NCBI GenBank assembly: GCA_963719275.1
Contig: CAVRBT010000005.1
Span: 267,026 to 331,025, forward strand
Direction: 5' to 3'
Length of the DNA: 64,000 nucleotides
Origin: AC-32 sp963719275
GTDB lineage: Bacteria; Actinomycetota; Thermoleophilia; Gaiellales; Gaiellaceae
Part shown: in pieces, positions 27,163-36,846 of the stretch
How positions within the stretch are numbered: the stretch's first letter is position 1
Layout of the letters: every line of letters starts with the position of its first letter
Position numbers and translations under genes: made by a program
Notes under the pieces: generated by a model
The model's input: only the letters and a program-made list of their open reading frames with translations
Database searches by the model: none
What the model was told of the DNA's origin: nothing

Positions 27163-27674
27163 GGGTCTGGCTCGAGGTCTTCCCGCACCAGGCCGTAGAT
27201 CACGCCGTCGACCCACTCGCCGTGGCGGTCATACGCCTTTCGCCGTACGCCCTCGCGGACGAAGCCCGCGCGCTCGGCGTGCCGCTGTGCACGCTCGTTG
27301 AAGCCGTAGATCTCGAGCTGCAGCCGGTGGTAGCCGAGGTCCAAGATCAGGTGCCGCTGGAACAGCCGCGCGGCCTCGTCGGCGAGACGGCGGCCGCGGA
27401 ACGACGGGTGCACCGCGAGCGAGCCGAGGTTCGCGATCCGGCTGCGGCGGTTGGCTACCTCGAACCCCATCAGTCCCGCCCGGTCGCCGTCGACCTCGAT
27501 CACGAAGCGGCCGAACTCCTGCGGCTCGGCCAGCGAGCGCTCGATCTCGGCCAGGATGCTCTCCCGGTCGCGCGGACGAATCACGGCCATGTACGGGTCG
27601 ACGTCCTCGTGGGTCAGCAGCTCGATCAGGAAGTCGACGTCCCTCGGCTCGGCTCGCCGAAGAGACACGCTCAC
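27159..27674 (-). CDS. GNAT-family N-acetyltransferase
   Basis: A 171-residue acetyltransferase of the RimJ/RimL type: LRRAEPRDVDFL, VANRRSRIANLGSLAVHPSFRG, the acetyl-CoA loop RGRRLADEAARL and YGFNERAQRHAERAGFVREG. Substrate not predictable (protein N-termini or small amines). GTG 27674 overlaps the stop of the upstream EamA gene by 4 nt, so the two are co-transcribed. Confidence 0.88.
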   Translation of the reverse strand: MSVSLRRAEPRDVDFLIELLTHEDVDPYMAVIRPRDRESILAEIERSLAEPQEFGRFVIEVDGDRAGLMGFEVANRRSRIANLGSLAVHPSFRGRRLADEAARLFQRHLILDLGYHRLQLEIYGFNERAQRHAERAGFVREGVRRKAYDRHGEWVDGVIYGLVREDLEPDP

Positions 27675-28579
27675 GGCGAGGGGGCGGCGACCGGCTCGCG
27701 CCGCTGGAAGCGGACCGCGCCCGAGCCGAGCGCGACACCGCCCAGGATCAGCGCCATCCCGGCCAGCTCCTCCCAGGTCAGCGGCTCGCCGAGCAGCAGC
27801 ACGCCGTAGATCAGCGCCGTCACCGGCAGCAGGTACGTGACGAGGCTGACCCGCGCGGCGCCGTCGCTGCGCAGGACGCGGTAGAGGATGATCTGCGCGA
27901 GCGCCGTCCCGATCACGGCGAGCGCGATCACGGAGCCGGTCTCCTTCCAGCCGGGCGCCTCGGACGGCAGCTGGGCGAGTCCGAGCGGGAGGAGCACGAT
28001 CAGGCCGCCGATCATCGAGCTCGCCGAGAGCACGAGGCCGCTCGTCCGCGCGATCAGCCGCTGGCCCCAGAGGGCGCCGACCGCGTACGAGACCGATGCG
28101 ACGACCACCGCCAGCGTCCCGGCCGCGCCCCACCAACCGCCTTCCGGGTGGATCCCCGCGAGCACGCCGACGCCGACGAGACCGACCAGGAAGCCGACGA
28201 GCCGGAGCCCGCGCACCGTCTCGCTCGGCTTGAAGCGAATCGCGAGGAGGACGACGAAGATCGGCATCGTCGCGTTCGCGATCGCGGCCACGCCCGAGTC
28301 GATGTACTTCTCGCCCCAAGCGATGAGCGTGAACGGGATCGCGCCGTTGGCGACCCCGAGCGCGAAGCCCTCCCAGCCGAGCTCGTGCATCTCCGCGACC
28401 GTCCTGCCCCAGCCGCGCTGCGCCGCGAGCACGGTGACGATGATCAGGGCGGCGATCAGCAGCCGCAGCATCATCATCGTCGCAGGCTCGAAGGCACGGT
28501 TGGCGACCTTGATGAACATGTACGACGCACCCCAGAAAGCCGCTAGCAGGCCGATGTAGATCACGTAGGAGCGCGACAC
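27671..28579 (-). CDS. EamA/RhaT-family exporter, copy 1
   Basis: Ten-helix drug/metabolite transporter, 302 aa, with two EamA repeats: LLAAFWGASYMFIKVANRAFEP in the first half and a second starting near SYAVGALWGQRLI, ending LILGGVALGSGAVRF. Exports small metabolites or amino acids; substrate unknown. GTG 28579 lies 7 nt after TAGCCT. It resembles the EamA gene at 29105, with the cyclic-nucleotide-binding gene between them. Confidence 0.9.
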   Translation of the reverse strand: MSRSYVIYIGLLAAFWGASYMFIKVANRAFEPATMMMLRLLIAALIIVTVLAAQRGWGRTVAEMHELGWEGFALGVANGAIPFTLIAWGEKYIDSGVAAIANATMPIFVVLLAIRFKPSETVRGLRLVGFLVGLVGVGVLAGIHPEGGWWGAAGTLAVVVASVSYAVGALWGQRLIARTSGLVLSASSMIGGLIVLLPLGLAQLPSEAPGWKETGSVIALAVIGTALAQIILYRVLRSDGAARVSLVTYLLPVTALIYGVLLLGEPLTWEELAGMALILGGVALGSGAVRFQRREPVAAPSP

Positions 28580-28586
28580 GCGCCCG

Positions 28587-28592
28587 AGGCTA
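28587..28592 (-). promoter_or_regulatory. Leaderless -10 element for EamA copy 1
   Basis: TAGCCT on the minus strand, 7 nt before GTG 28579. Confidence 0.5.
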
Positions 28593-28634
28593 CCCTCCCA
28601 CTCCCGCGCAGGGTCGCCCGCTGATCCGGTGCGT

Positions 28635-29045
28635 CTACCGACCCGCGCGCTCGAGGCCGAGTCGGCGCAGCGAGCGCTCGACATCGGGGACACGTGCTCG
28701 GATCCGCTCGAAGTCCGGACCTGAGAGCGAGAGGAGCCGCATCGGCGTACGCGCCACGACCGTGGCCGTCCGTTGTCCCGTCAGGAGGAGTCCGATCTCG
28801 CCGAACGTGTCACCGGGACCCAGAGCGTGGGTCACCTCGCCACCGTCGTTCAGGACATCAGCCTTTCCCTGTTCTACGAAGTAGATGGCGGTTCCGTAGT
28901 CGTCGAGCGTGATGACTGTGGCACCAGCCTCGATCTCGAGCTCGTTCGTCGCGGCCGCGAGCTCGTCGAGCTCGTCGGCAGGAAGATCGGCGAAGTCCAG
29001 AAATGCTGCGATCCGACTCGTATCCACGACCACGGATCGTGCCAC
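28635..29045 (-). CDS. Cyclic-nucleotide-binding domain protein
   Basis: A single cNMP-binding (Crp-type) domain of 136 residues without a DNA-binding helix-turn-helix. It has GTAIYFVEQGKADVL and the phosphate-binding cassette GDTFGEIGLLLTGQRTATVVA, with R in QRTA where cAMP binders keep Arg. Likely a small sensor or regulatory subunit acting on a partner. I place the start at GTG 29045 because TACGTT lies 7 nt upstream; a TTG three codons earlier is the alternative. Confidence 0.85.
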   Translation of the reverse strand: MARSVVVDTSRIAAFLDFADLPADELDELAAATNELEIEAGATVITLDDYGTAIYFVEQGKADVLNDGGEVTHALGPGDTFGEIGLLLTGQRTATVVARTPMRLLSLSGPDFERIRARVPDVERSLRRLGLERAGR

Positions 29046-29052
29046 AGGGAGC

Positions 29053-29058
29053 AACGTA
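29053..29058 (-). promoter_or_regulatory. Leaderless -10 element for cNMP-binding gene
   Basis: TACGTT on the minus strand, 7 nt before GTG 29045. Confidence 0.5.
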
Positions 29059-29104
29059 GGAGAGCTTTGCGTGAAGCGAGGCGCCCGAGGCGCCTGGCCC
29101 GAGG

Positions 29105-30004
29105 CTATCCGTCCGCTGGCTGCGGCTGGCGCGCCCGCTTGAACCGCACCGCGCCGGTACCAAGCGCGACGCCGCCGAGAATCAGCGCGAGCCCTCCGAA
29201 GGCGGAGGCGCCGAAGCGCTCGCCCAGGAAGATCGCGCCGTAGGCCAGCGCGATCGGCGGGATCAGGTACGTCACGAGCGAGGCGTACGCGGCGCCTGGG
29301 CCGTTGATCAGCCCGAAGAACAGCAGGTACGCGAGCGCGGTCCCCGGGATGCCGAGGGCGACGACGGACGCGATTGTCTTCCAGCCCGGCCTCTCGCTCG
29401 GCGCCTCCACGACGCCGACCGGGAGCCAGACCAGCGTCGCGATCGCGGTCGAGGCGAACGCGACCACCATCGGCGTCGCGCTCTTCAGGTAGCGACCGGT
29501 CAACAGGCCGCCGACCCCGTAGCAGAACGCCATGCCCACGACCGCCAGCGCGCCGAGCACCTTGCCCTCCGGCTGCGCGCCGACGAGCAGCGCCACGCCA
29601 ACGAAGCCGACCGCGACCCCGACTAGCGGCGCACCCGTCACACGCACCTCGCGGAACGCGACGAACGCGATCAGGGCGTTGAAGATCGGCACTGACGCCT
29701 GGATGATCGACGCGAGCCCGGAGTCGATGCGCGTCTCACCCCAAGAGAGCAGCCAGAACGGGATCGCCGTGTTCACGAGCGCGACGACCACCAGCCATCC
29801 CGCATGCGCGCGGAGCTGCCGCAGCGTTTCGCCGGTGCCCACGACGAATGGCACGAGCGCGGCGAGCGTGAGCGCGGCCAGCCCGAGCCGGCCGGTGATC
29901 AGCGTCGCCGGGGTGAGCTCGCGCACCGCGACCTTGATGAACAGGAACGACGCGCCCCAGAGCAGTGCGAGCCCGATCAGCATCGCGAGGTAGCGCCTGC
30001 TCAT
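29105..30004 (-). CDS. EamA/RhaT-family exporter, copy 2
   Basis: Drug/metabolite transporter of 299 residues with two EamA repeats: LALLWGASFLFIKVAVRELTP and a second from about FCYGVGGLLTG, ending LILGGVALGTGAVRF. Closely related in layout and ends to copy 1 at 27671. ATG 30004 begins MSRRYLAML. Divergent from purL. Confidence 0.9.
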   Translation of the reverse strand: MSRRYLAMLIGLALLWGASFLFIKVAVRELTPATLITGRLGLAALTLAALVPFVVGTGETLRQLRAHAGWLVVVALVNTAIPFWLLSWGETRIDSGLASIIQASVPIFNALIAFVAFREVRVTGAPLVGVAVGFVGVALLVGAQPEGKVLGALAVVGMAFCYGVGGLLTGRYLKSATPMVVAFASTAIATLVWLPVGVVEAPSERPGWKTIASVVALGIPGTALAYLLFFGLINGPGAAYASLVTYLIPPIALAYGAIFLGERFGASAFGGLALILGGVALGTGAVRFKRARQPQPADG

Positions 30005-30036
30005 ACCGATCCCAACGTGGACTGGACGCGTCCTGT

Positions 30037-30096
30037 GAGGCGCCGACTTGCGGCGCCGACCATGGAGGTCGCGTGGGCTTTGCTCACGCGACCGTC
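30037..30096 (+). repeat. Two-hairpin REP-like element, copy C
   Basis: Begins GAGGCGCCGACTTGCGGCGC (hairpin 1, arms GGCGCC). Hairpin 2 has arms GGTCGCGTGGGC and GCTCACGCGACC, 12 bp with one G-U pair. Relative to copies D and E the third pair of hairpin 2 is T-A instead of A-T, a compensated change. It lies between EamA copy 2 and the purL promoter. Confidence 0.65.
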
Positions 30097-30158
30097 CAAC
30101 CAACCTTCTTGGAGTCGGGACGAGAGGGCCTTTCGCTGGAAACCGCCGGTGAGGCGGC

Positions 30159-30164
30159 TAGACT
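30159..30164 (+). promoter_or_regulatory. Leaderless -10 element for purL
   Basis: TAGACT, 7 nt before CTG 30172. TGGAAA lies 16 nt upstream as a possible -35. Confidence 0.6.
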
Positions 30165-30171
30165 CGGGCAC

Positions 30172-32036
<1,865 letters not shown>

Positions 32037-32037
<1 letters not shown>

Positions 32038-33419
32038 TGTGCGGCGTCTTCGGCATCCGCGCGCCGGAGCGGGACGTTGCGCGCGTGACCTACTTCGGCC
32101 TCTTCTCGCTCCAGCACCGAGGCCAGGAGTCCGCAGGGATCGCCGTCTCCGACCGCGGCCGGCTGACGGTGCTGCGCGACATGGGCCTGGTCACGCAGGT
32201 CTTCGACGAGCAGAAGCTGAGCGGCCTGCGCGGCGACACCGCGATCGGGCACACGCGCTACTCGACCACCGGCTCGACGCACTGGACGAACGCACAGCCG
32301 CTGATCCAGCGCGGCCGCGGCCGCACCGTCGCGCTCGGGCATAACGGCAACCTCGTCAACGCGACCGAGCTGCGCGAGCAGCTCGCGGCCGAAGGCATCA
32401 CCCTGACCACGACCTCCGACACCGAGCTGATCGCGGCCCTGATCGCGAACGACGAGGCGCCGCTGGAGGACGCGGTTGCTGGAGCGATGGCCAGGCTCGA
32501 CGGCGCGTACTCCGTCGTCGCGCTGGCGAACGGCACGCTGATCGGCTTCCGCGACCGGCACGGCTTCCGGCCGCTCTGCCTCGGCCGTGGCGAGAACGAC
32601 GAGTGGGTGCTCGCCTCGGAGACCTGCGCGCTCGACCTCGTCGGGGCGGAGCTCGAGCGGGAGCTCGCACCAGGTGAGCTGGTGCTGATCGACGAGGACG
32701 GGGTGCGTACGCGCCAGGCCGTCGAGCCGGCCCCTCACGGCGCCCTCTGCATCTTCGAGTTCTTCTACCTGGCGCGCCCCGACACCCGGCTGGAGGGCGT
32801 CGAGGTGCACGGAGCGCGCGTGCGCATGGGCGCACGGCTGGCGCAGGAAGCGCCGGTCGAGGCCGATCTCGTCCTCCCCATCCCGGACTCGGGCACGCCA
32901 GCGGCGATCGGCTTCTCGCGGGCGACCGGGATCCCGTTCTCGGAGGGCCTGATCAAGAACCGCTACGTGCACCGCACCTTCATCCAGCCCGACCAGGGCC
33001 TGCGCGAGCAGGGCGTGAAGCTGAAGTTCAACCCGCTGGCCGAGGTCGCGGGCAAGCGCGTGGTCGCGGTCGACGACTCGATCGTCCGCGGCAACACGAC
33101 GCGCAAGATCGTGGCGATGCTCTTCGAGGCCGGCGCGGCCGAGGTGCACGTGCGCGTCTCCGCGCCGCCCGTGATCGGCCAGTGCTTCTACGGGATCGAC
33201 CTGGCCGCGGAGGACGAGATGATTGCGGCGACGCGCTCGGTCGAGGAGATCCGCGAGCACATCGGCGCCACCTCGCTCGCGTACCTGTCGCTCGAGGGGC
33301 TCGAGGAGTCGACGCGCCGGCCGCCGAGCGAGCTCTGCCGCGCCTGCCTCACGCGGGACTACCCGACGGCAGTCCCGCGCGAGGGGGCGAAGCTGCGGTT
33401 TGAAGCCGCGCGTGCTTGA
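32037..33419 (+). CDS. purF: Amidophosphoribosyltransferase
   Basis: First enzyme of purine synthesis, making phosphoribosylamine from PRPP and glutamine. The 460-residue protein starts MCGVFGI, so the catalytic Cys is exposed by removal of Met alone with no propeptide. It has the glutaminase loop IGHTRYSTTG, GHNGNLVN, and the PRPP motif VVAVDDSIVRGNTTRK. Possible Fe-S cysteines of the long type occur near the C-terminus (LCRACL). ATG 32037 overlaps the purL stop. Confidence 0.97.
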
Positions 33420-33509
33420 TCCGATCCTCGATTAGCCTCGGCTGGGAGCCTGACCTCGCCCTGCTCCGCGGCTAGACCACGAGGCGCAGCGGCACCCGAG
33501 CGTTTAGCC

Positions 33510-33659
33510 CGGGGTCAGGTCTTGCATCGCAACATTCGCAGGCGAAAGAGGCGCAAGACTGTGTGGCTTCAGTGACAAGCTCTCCGCAGCCGGGGCTTGG
33601 CTGTGGACGGACTGGTGCAGATCTTCCGCGCCGATGTGGCACTGCAAGACCTGACCCCG
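33510..33659. mobile_element. MITE-like element with 17-bp terminal inverted repeats
   Basis: CGGGGTCAGGTCTTGCA (33510-33526) and TGCAAGACCTGACCCCG (33643-33659) are perfect inverted ends of a 150-nt segment without a coding frame. Ends of this type (GGGGTCAG...CTGACCCC) are, from memory, common around REP-associated Y1 transposases. No transposase is here, so it would be a non-autonomous copy. Together with the hairpin at 33678 it fills the ~300-nt gap (33420-33719) after purF. Confidence 0.55.
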
Positions 33660-33677
33660 ACTGGAGCGGCGCTACGG

Positions 33678-33706
33678 CTGGGAGAGCGGGAGGCTCCCCC
33701 AGCCGG
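33678..33706 (-). terminator. Hairpin downstream of small membrane-protein gene
   Basis: GGCTGGG and CCCAGCC, with further GAG/CTC pairing inside, form a stem 14 nt beyond the stop of the minus-strand gene at 33720. Confidence 0.4.
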
Positions 33707-33719
33707 AAAGGTGGCCGCG

Positions 33720-33992
33720 CTACTGCTCCAACACGCGGCTCGCCTTGGCAATTCCGCGGCTGAGGAAGTAGAAGGCCGTCAGGACGACTGTGAACACGCA
33801 CCAGCGGTCCGTGTCGACGCTCTCGGCGGCGATCCAGATGATGATCAGGACGAACTCGATCAGCGCGAAGAGCGCGAGCTCCGCGTTGCCGGGAATCGGC
33901 ATGCGGGCGCCCGTCGGGAAGTTCGGCATCCCCATGCTCGGGCGCGAAGAGCCCGTCGGGGCAGCGGGCTGCTCCGGGGGAGTCGTCGACAT
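33720..33992 (-). CDS. Small membrane protein of unknown function
   Basis: Unrecognised 90-residue protein. The first ~35 residues are Pro/Ser/Met-rich and soluble. Two hydrophobic helices follow (AELALFALIEFVLIIIWIAA and WCVFTVVLTAFYFLS) joined by an acidic turn, then a short basic tail. ATG 33992 follows GAAAGGAGAAG. It lies 17 nt downstream of the VOC gene at 34010, so the two are probably co-transcribed. Role unknown. Confidence 0.72.
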   Translation of the reverse strand: MSTTPPEQPAAPTGSSRPSMGMPNFPTGARMPIPGNAELALFALIEFVLIIIWIAAESVDTDRWCVFTVVLTAFYFLSRGIAKASRVLEQ

Positions 33993-34009
33993 GCCAGCTT
34001 CTCCTTTCG

Positions 34010-34420
34010 TCAGGCCGCGAGGCCGGGAACGTGGACGATCTCCAGCTTGATGCCGTCGGGATCGTAAAAGAACACCGCGTAGTAGCCCGGCAGGTAGGCG
34101 TACTCCTCGGGACCGCTCTCGATCTCCGCGCCTTGGGCACGCAGCCAGTTCGCCCGCTCGTTGACCGCGCCGCGCGACGAGGCCTCGAAGGCGAGGTGGT
34201 GGAGGCCGACGCGGTAGCGGTCGTACGGGCCTTCGCTTGGCGTCTGCGCCTCCCGTAGCCCGACCGCGCAGGCGGCTCCCGACAGGTACCAGATGGTCTC
34301 GCCGCGCTCACCCTCGACCTCGCCGATGCGGTGGAAGCCGAGCGGCGCGAGCAGGTCCCGGTAGAAGGGCAGGCTGCGCTCGATCGAGGACACGACGAGA
34401 TCGACGTGTTGAACGCTCAT
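34010..34420 (-). CDS. VOC-family (glyoxalase/dioxygenase-like) protein
   Basis: A 136-residue vicinal-oxygen-chelate protein: QHVDLVVSSIERSLPFYRDLL, a central GLHHLAFEA with a metal-ligand His, and YYAVFFYDPDGIKLEIVH with the C-terminal Glu ligand. Related to glyoxalase I or fosfomycin-resistance folds; the substrate is not predictable. ATG 34420. The 165-nt dyad element starts 52 nt upstream. Confidence 0.85.
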   Translation of the reverse strand: MSVQHVDLVVSSIERSLPFYRDLLAPLGFHRIGEVEGERGETIWYLSGAACAVGLREAQTPSEGPYDRYRVGLHHLAFEASSRGAVNERANWLRAQGAEIESGPEEYAYLPGYYAVFFYDPDGIKLEIVHVPGLAA

Positions 34421-34472
34421 GTGGCGAGCGTCACATTCCTCGCGCAGGCGGTACTTCCTGCACAATCCGGCG

Positions 34473-34637
34473 AGTGCCGCTTCCGGTGATGGATGCCCAG
34501 GCTCTCGGTCGCTAGCGCCAAGCCAGAGGCCGGGATTGCCCGCAGCCCAGGCCGGTTGCCTGGGCAAGGGCAAGCGCGGGCTCTGGCGCCGTGCGATAGC
34601 GGGCGAGAGACAGGCGTCCATGGCCGGGAGCGGCACT
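34473..34637 (+). repeat. 165-nt dyad element, copy 1 (possible structured RNA)
   Basis: Almost the whole segment folds on itself. Outer arms AGTGCCGCTTCCGG (34473) and CCGGGAGCGGCACT (ends 34637) pair; then CTCTCG/CGAGAG, CGCTA/TAGCG, GCCAGAG/CTCTGGC, TTGCCC/GGGCAA and an apical hairpin GCCCAGGC/GCCTGGGC with loop CGGTT. Several pairs are T-G when read on the plus strand, which suits a plus-strand RNA. Copy 2 at 56519 keeps the fold through paired changes. It ends 4 nt before the GTG of the gene at 34642 and could be its leader. No known RNA family is recognised. Confidence 0.75.
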
Positions 34638-34641
34638 AGTC

Positions 34642-35253
34642 GTGGACCTCTTCCACTACCACCTGGTGACGAGCCACGTGCGCGAGGTCGAGGCGCGGTA
34701 CCTGGCCCAGCTCGGGTTCCGGCTAGTCGCGCGCTACGGGCGGATCGGCGAGGACCAGGTGCACTTCGAGGCCGGTGTCTCGTGGGAGGAGCTCGAGCGC
34801 TCGGGTTTCCGGCACCGGCTCTCGGAGCTCGAGCGTGGCGCCGTGAACGTCGTCGTGCAGCCCGGCCAGTGGCCGCTGCCGCGGGTCGACCACCTCGGCG
34901 TGGCTCTCGACGACGACGAGTTCCAGGAGGTTCTCGAGCGCGCCACGCGACTGCGGCTGCGCGTGCAGGAGTACCCCGGCCGCCGCACCTTCGTCGCAAC
35001 CGACGCGGGCTACCGGCTCGAGGTCCACCCGCAGCGCGACTGGATCGACGAATTGCTCGAGAACGTGGAGGAGCTGCGGCTGTCGGAGCTGCACCTGCGC
35101 GCCGACGACCCGGCCGCGAAGGCCGAGGCCCTTTCGCAGCTACTCGAGGTCGATCGGTGGGACGCCCAGGTCGTGATCGGCGCGACGGTCGTGCGCTTCC
35201 TCCCCGAAGGCCCGCGCGGACGGCCGGAGCTGTACGCCGAGCTGTTCGACTAA
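34642..35253 (+). CDS. VOC-superfamily-like protein
   Basis: A 203-residue protein starting VDLFHYHLVTSHVREVEARYL, with VDHLGVALDDDEFQEVLE and TDAGYRLEVHPQRDW, suggesting two glyoxalase-fold modules with His and Glu ligands. Assignment is by fold pattern only. GTG 34642 lies directly after the dyad element, whose GGGAG may serve as ribosome site. A hairpin (35296-35313) follows. Confidence 0.7.
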   Translation: MDLFHYHLVTSHVREVEARYLAQLGFRLVARYGRIGEDQVHFEAGVSWEELERSGFRHRLSELERGAVNVVVQPGQWPLPRVDHLGVALDDDEFQEVLERATRLRLRVQEYPGRRTFVATDAGYRLEVHPQRDWIDELLENVEELRLSELHLRADDPAAKAEALSQLLEVDRWDAQVVIGATVVRFLPEGPRGRPELYAELFD

Positions 35254-35295
35254 CTGGCGCCGCGGTCGTCTTGCTGAACGATGCGGCTCGCGTCT

Positions 35296-35313
35296 GAGGC
35301 CGGGAGCGGCCTC
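35296..35313 (+). terminator. Short hairpin before purM
   Basis: GAGGCC and GGCCTC around GGGAGC, 42 nt after the stop at 35253. It may separate this gene from purM. Confidence 0.35.
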
Positions 35314-35386
35314 CCCGACCGCGCGTAGATGAGTCTCGTCGTCAGCAGAGGCAGGCACAGGCACTAGCGTCGGCAAGCCGCCCCTT

Positions 35387-35392
35387 TAGACT
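35387..35392 (+). promoter_or_regulatory. Leaderless -10 element for purM
   Basis: TAGACT, 6 nt before GTG 35399. Confidence 0.6.
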
Positions 35393-35398
35393 CGCCCC

Positions 35399-36310
35399 GT
35401 GAGCTCCGGGGGCAGGACCTACGAGGCGGCCGGGGTCTCGCTTGCGGCGGCAGGGGCGGTGGTCGAGCGGCTGCGCGGCGCGGTCGAGTCCACCGGCGCG
35501 ACCGGCTTCGGCGCCTTCGCGGGTCTGTATCCGCTCGACGAGCGCCGGCTGCTCGCGGCCTCGACCGACAGCGTCGGCTCGAAGCTCGTGCTCTCGCGGC
35601 GCGCGGGCCGACTGCATGACGCAGGCCGCGATCTCGCCGCCCACTGCATCGGCGACGTGATCACGACCGGCGCAGCGCCGCTTTTTTTCCTGGACTACGT
35701 CGCAGCCCACGAGCTCGACCTCGATCAGGTCGCGGAGCTGGTCGAGGGCGCGGCCGAGATCTGCCGCGAGGCCGGCTGCGCCCTGATCGGCGGCGAGACC
35801 GCGGAGCTGCCGGGCATCTACCGCGAGGAGGAGCTCGACTTCGCGGGCACCTGCGTCGGCATCGTCGACCGGGACCGTCTGATTGACGGCTCCCGCTGCG
35901 AGCCCGGCGACGTCGTGGTCGGCCTCCCCTCCTCCGGCCTGCACACGAACGGTTTCTCGCTCGTGCGCACGCTCGTCGGCGACGGCGAGTTCGACGCGGA
36001 CCTGCTGCTGGCGCCGCACCGGCTCTACCTCGGCGAGGTGCGCGCGCTGCGAGAGCGCGCCGACGTGAAGGCGCTCGCGCACGTGACCGGCGGCGGGATC
36101 CTCGGCAACCTGACGCGTGTTCTCCCGGAGGGCGTCGGCGTCGAGCTCGACTGGGACTCGTGGGAGCGGCCGCCGGTCTACGCGTGGCTCGACGAGCGCG
36201 GCGTCGACGAGGAGGAGCAGCGGCGCGTCTTCAACCTCGGGATCGGGATGTGCGCGGTCGTGTCGCCCGGCGACGTGGGCGCGGGAACCGCAATCGGGCG
36301 GCTGACGTGA
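35399..36310 (+). CDS. purM: AIR synthetase
   Basis: Closes FGAM to aminoimidazole ribonucleotide with ATP. The 303 residues include STDSVGSKLVLS, HCIGDVITTGAAPLFFLDY, GCALIGGETAELPGIY and HVTGGGILGNLTRVLP. Somewhat shorter than the usual ~340. The normally Tyr-rich N-terminus is reduced to RTYEAAGVS. GTG 35399 is set by homology and TAGACT 6 nt upstream. GTGA overlap with purN. Confidence 0.95.
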   Translation: MSSGGRTYEAAGVSLAAAGAVVERLRGAVESTGATGFGAFAGLYPLDERRLLAASTDSVGSKLVLSRRAGRLHDAGRDLAAHCIGDVITTGAAPLFFLDYVAAHELDLDQVAELVEGAAEICREAGCALIGGETAELPGIYREEELDFAGTCVGIVDRDRLIDGSRCEPGDVVVGLPSSGLHTNGFSLVRTLVGDGEFDADLLLAPHRLYLGEVRALRERADVKALAHVTGGGILGNLTRVLPEGVGVELDWDSWERPPVYAWLDERGVDEEEQRRVFNLGIGMCAVVSPGDVGAGTAIGRLT

Positions 36311-36846
36311 TCGGCGTCCTCGTCAGCGGCGAGGGGACGAACCTGCAGGCGCTGATCGACGAAGGCCTGCCGATCGTCGCGGTCGCGAGCAACCACCCGG
36401 GCGTGCGGGCACTCGAGCGCGCGGAGGAGGCCGGGATAGCCGCCGCGGCGTTCGAGCTCGACGACTACCCCGACCGCGAGACGCGCGACGCCGCGATGGG
36501 CGACTGGCTCATCTACCACGGGGTCGACCTCGTCGTCTGCGCTGGGTACATGCACCTGCTGCGCCGCTGCTTCCTCGAGCGCTTTCCGGGCCGCGTCGTG
36601 AACACGCACTCCGCCCCGCTGCCTGAGTTCCCGGGGCCGCACCCGATCCACGACGTGCTCGCGGCAGGCGTGCCCGAGACCGCGGCGACCGTGCATTACG
36701 TCGACGGCGGCGTCGACACCGGCCCCGTGATTGCCGCCGAGCGCGTGCCGGTGCTGCCCGACGACGACGCCGACAGGCTGAAGGCGCGCGTCCAGGCCGT
36801 CGAACACCGTCTGCTGCCACAGGTCGTCCGCGGGCTGATCTCGTGA
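36307..36846 (+). CDS. purN: GAR formyltransferase
   Basis: Formyl-THF-dependent enzyme of purine step 3. The 179 residues start VIGVLVSGEGTNLQALID and hold the catalytic trio: Asn and His in VNTHSAPLPEFPG and Asp in DGGVDTGPVI. The loop PSLLP of most PurN is here SAPLP. GTG 36307 overlaps purM by 4 nt, and the stop overlaps purH by 4 nt. Confidence 0.94.
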   Translation: MIGVLVSGEGTNLQALIDEGLPIVAVASNHPGVRALERAEEAGIAAAAFELDDYPDRETRDAAMGDWLIYHGVDLVVCAGYMHLLRRCFLERFPGRVVNTHSAPLPEFPGPHPIHDVLAAGVPETAATVHYVDGGVDTGPVIAAERVPVLPDDDADRLKARVQAVEHRLLPQVVRGLIS

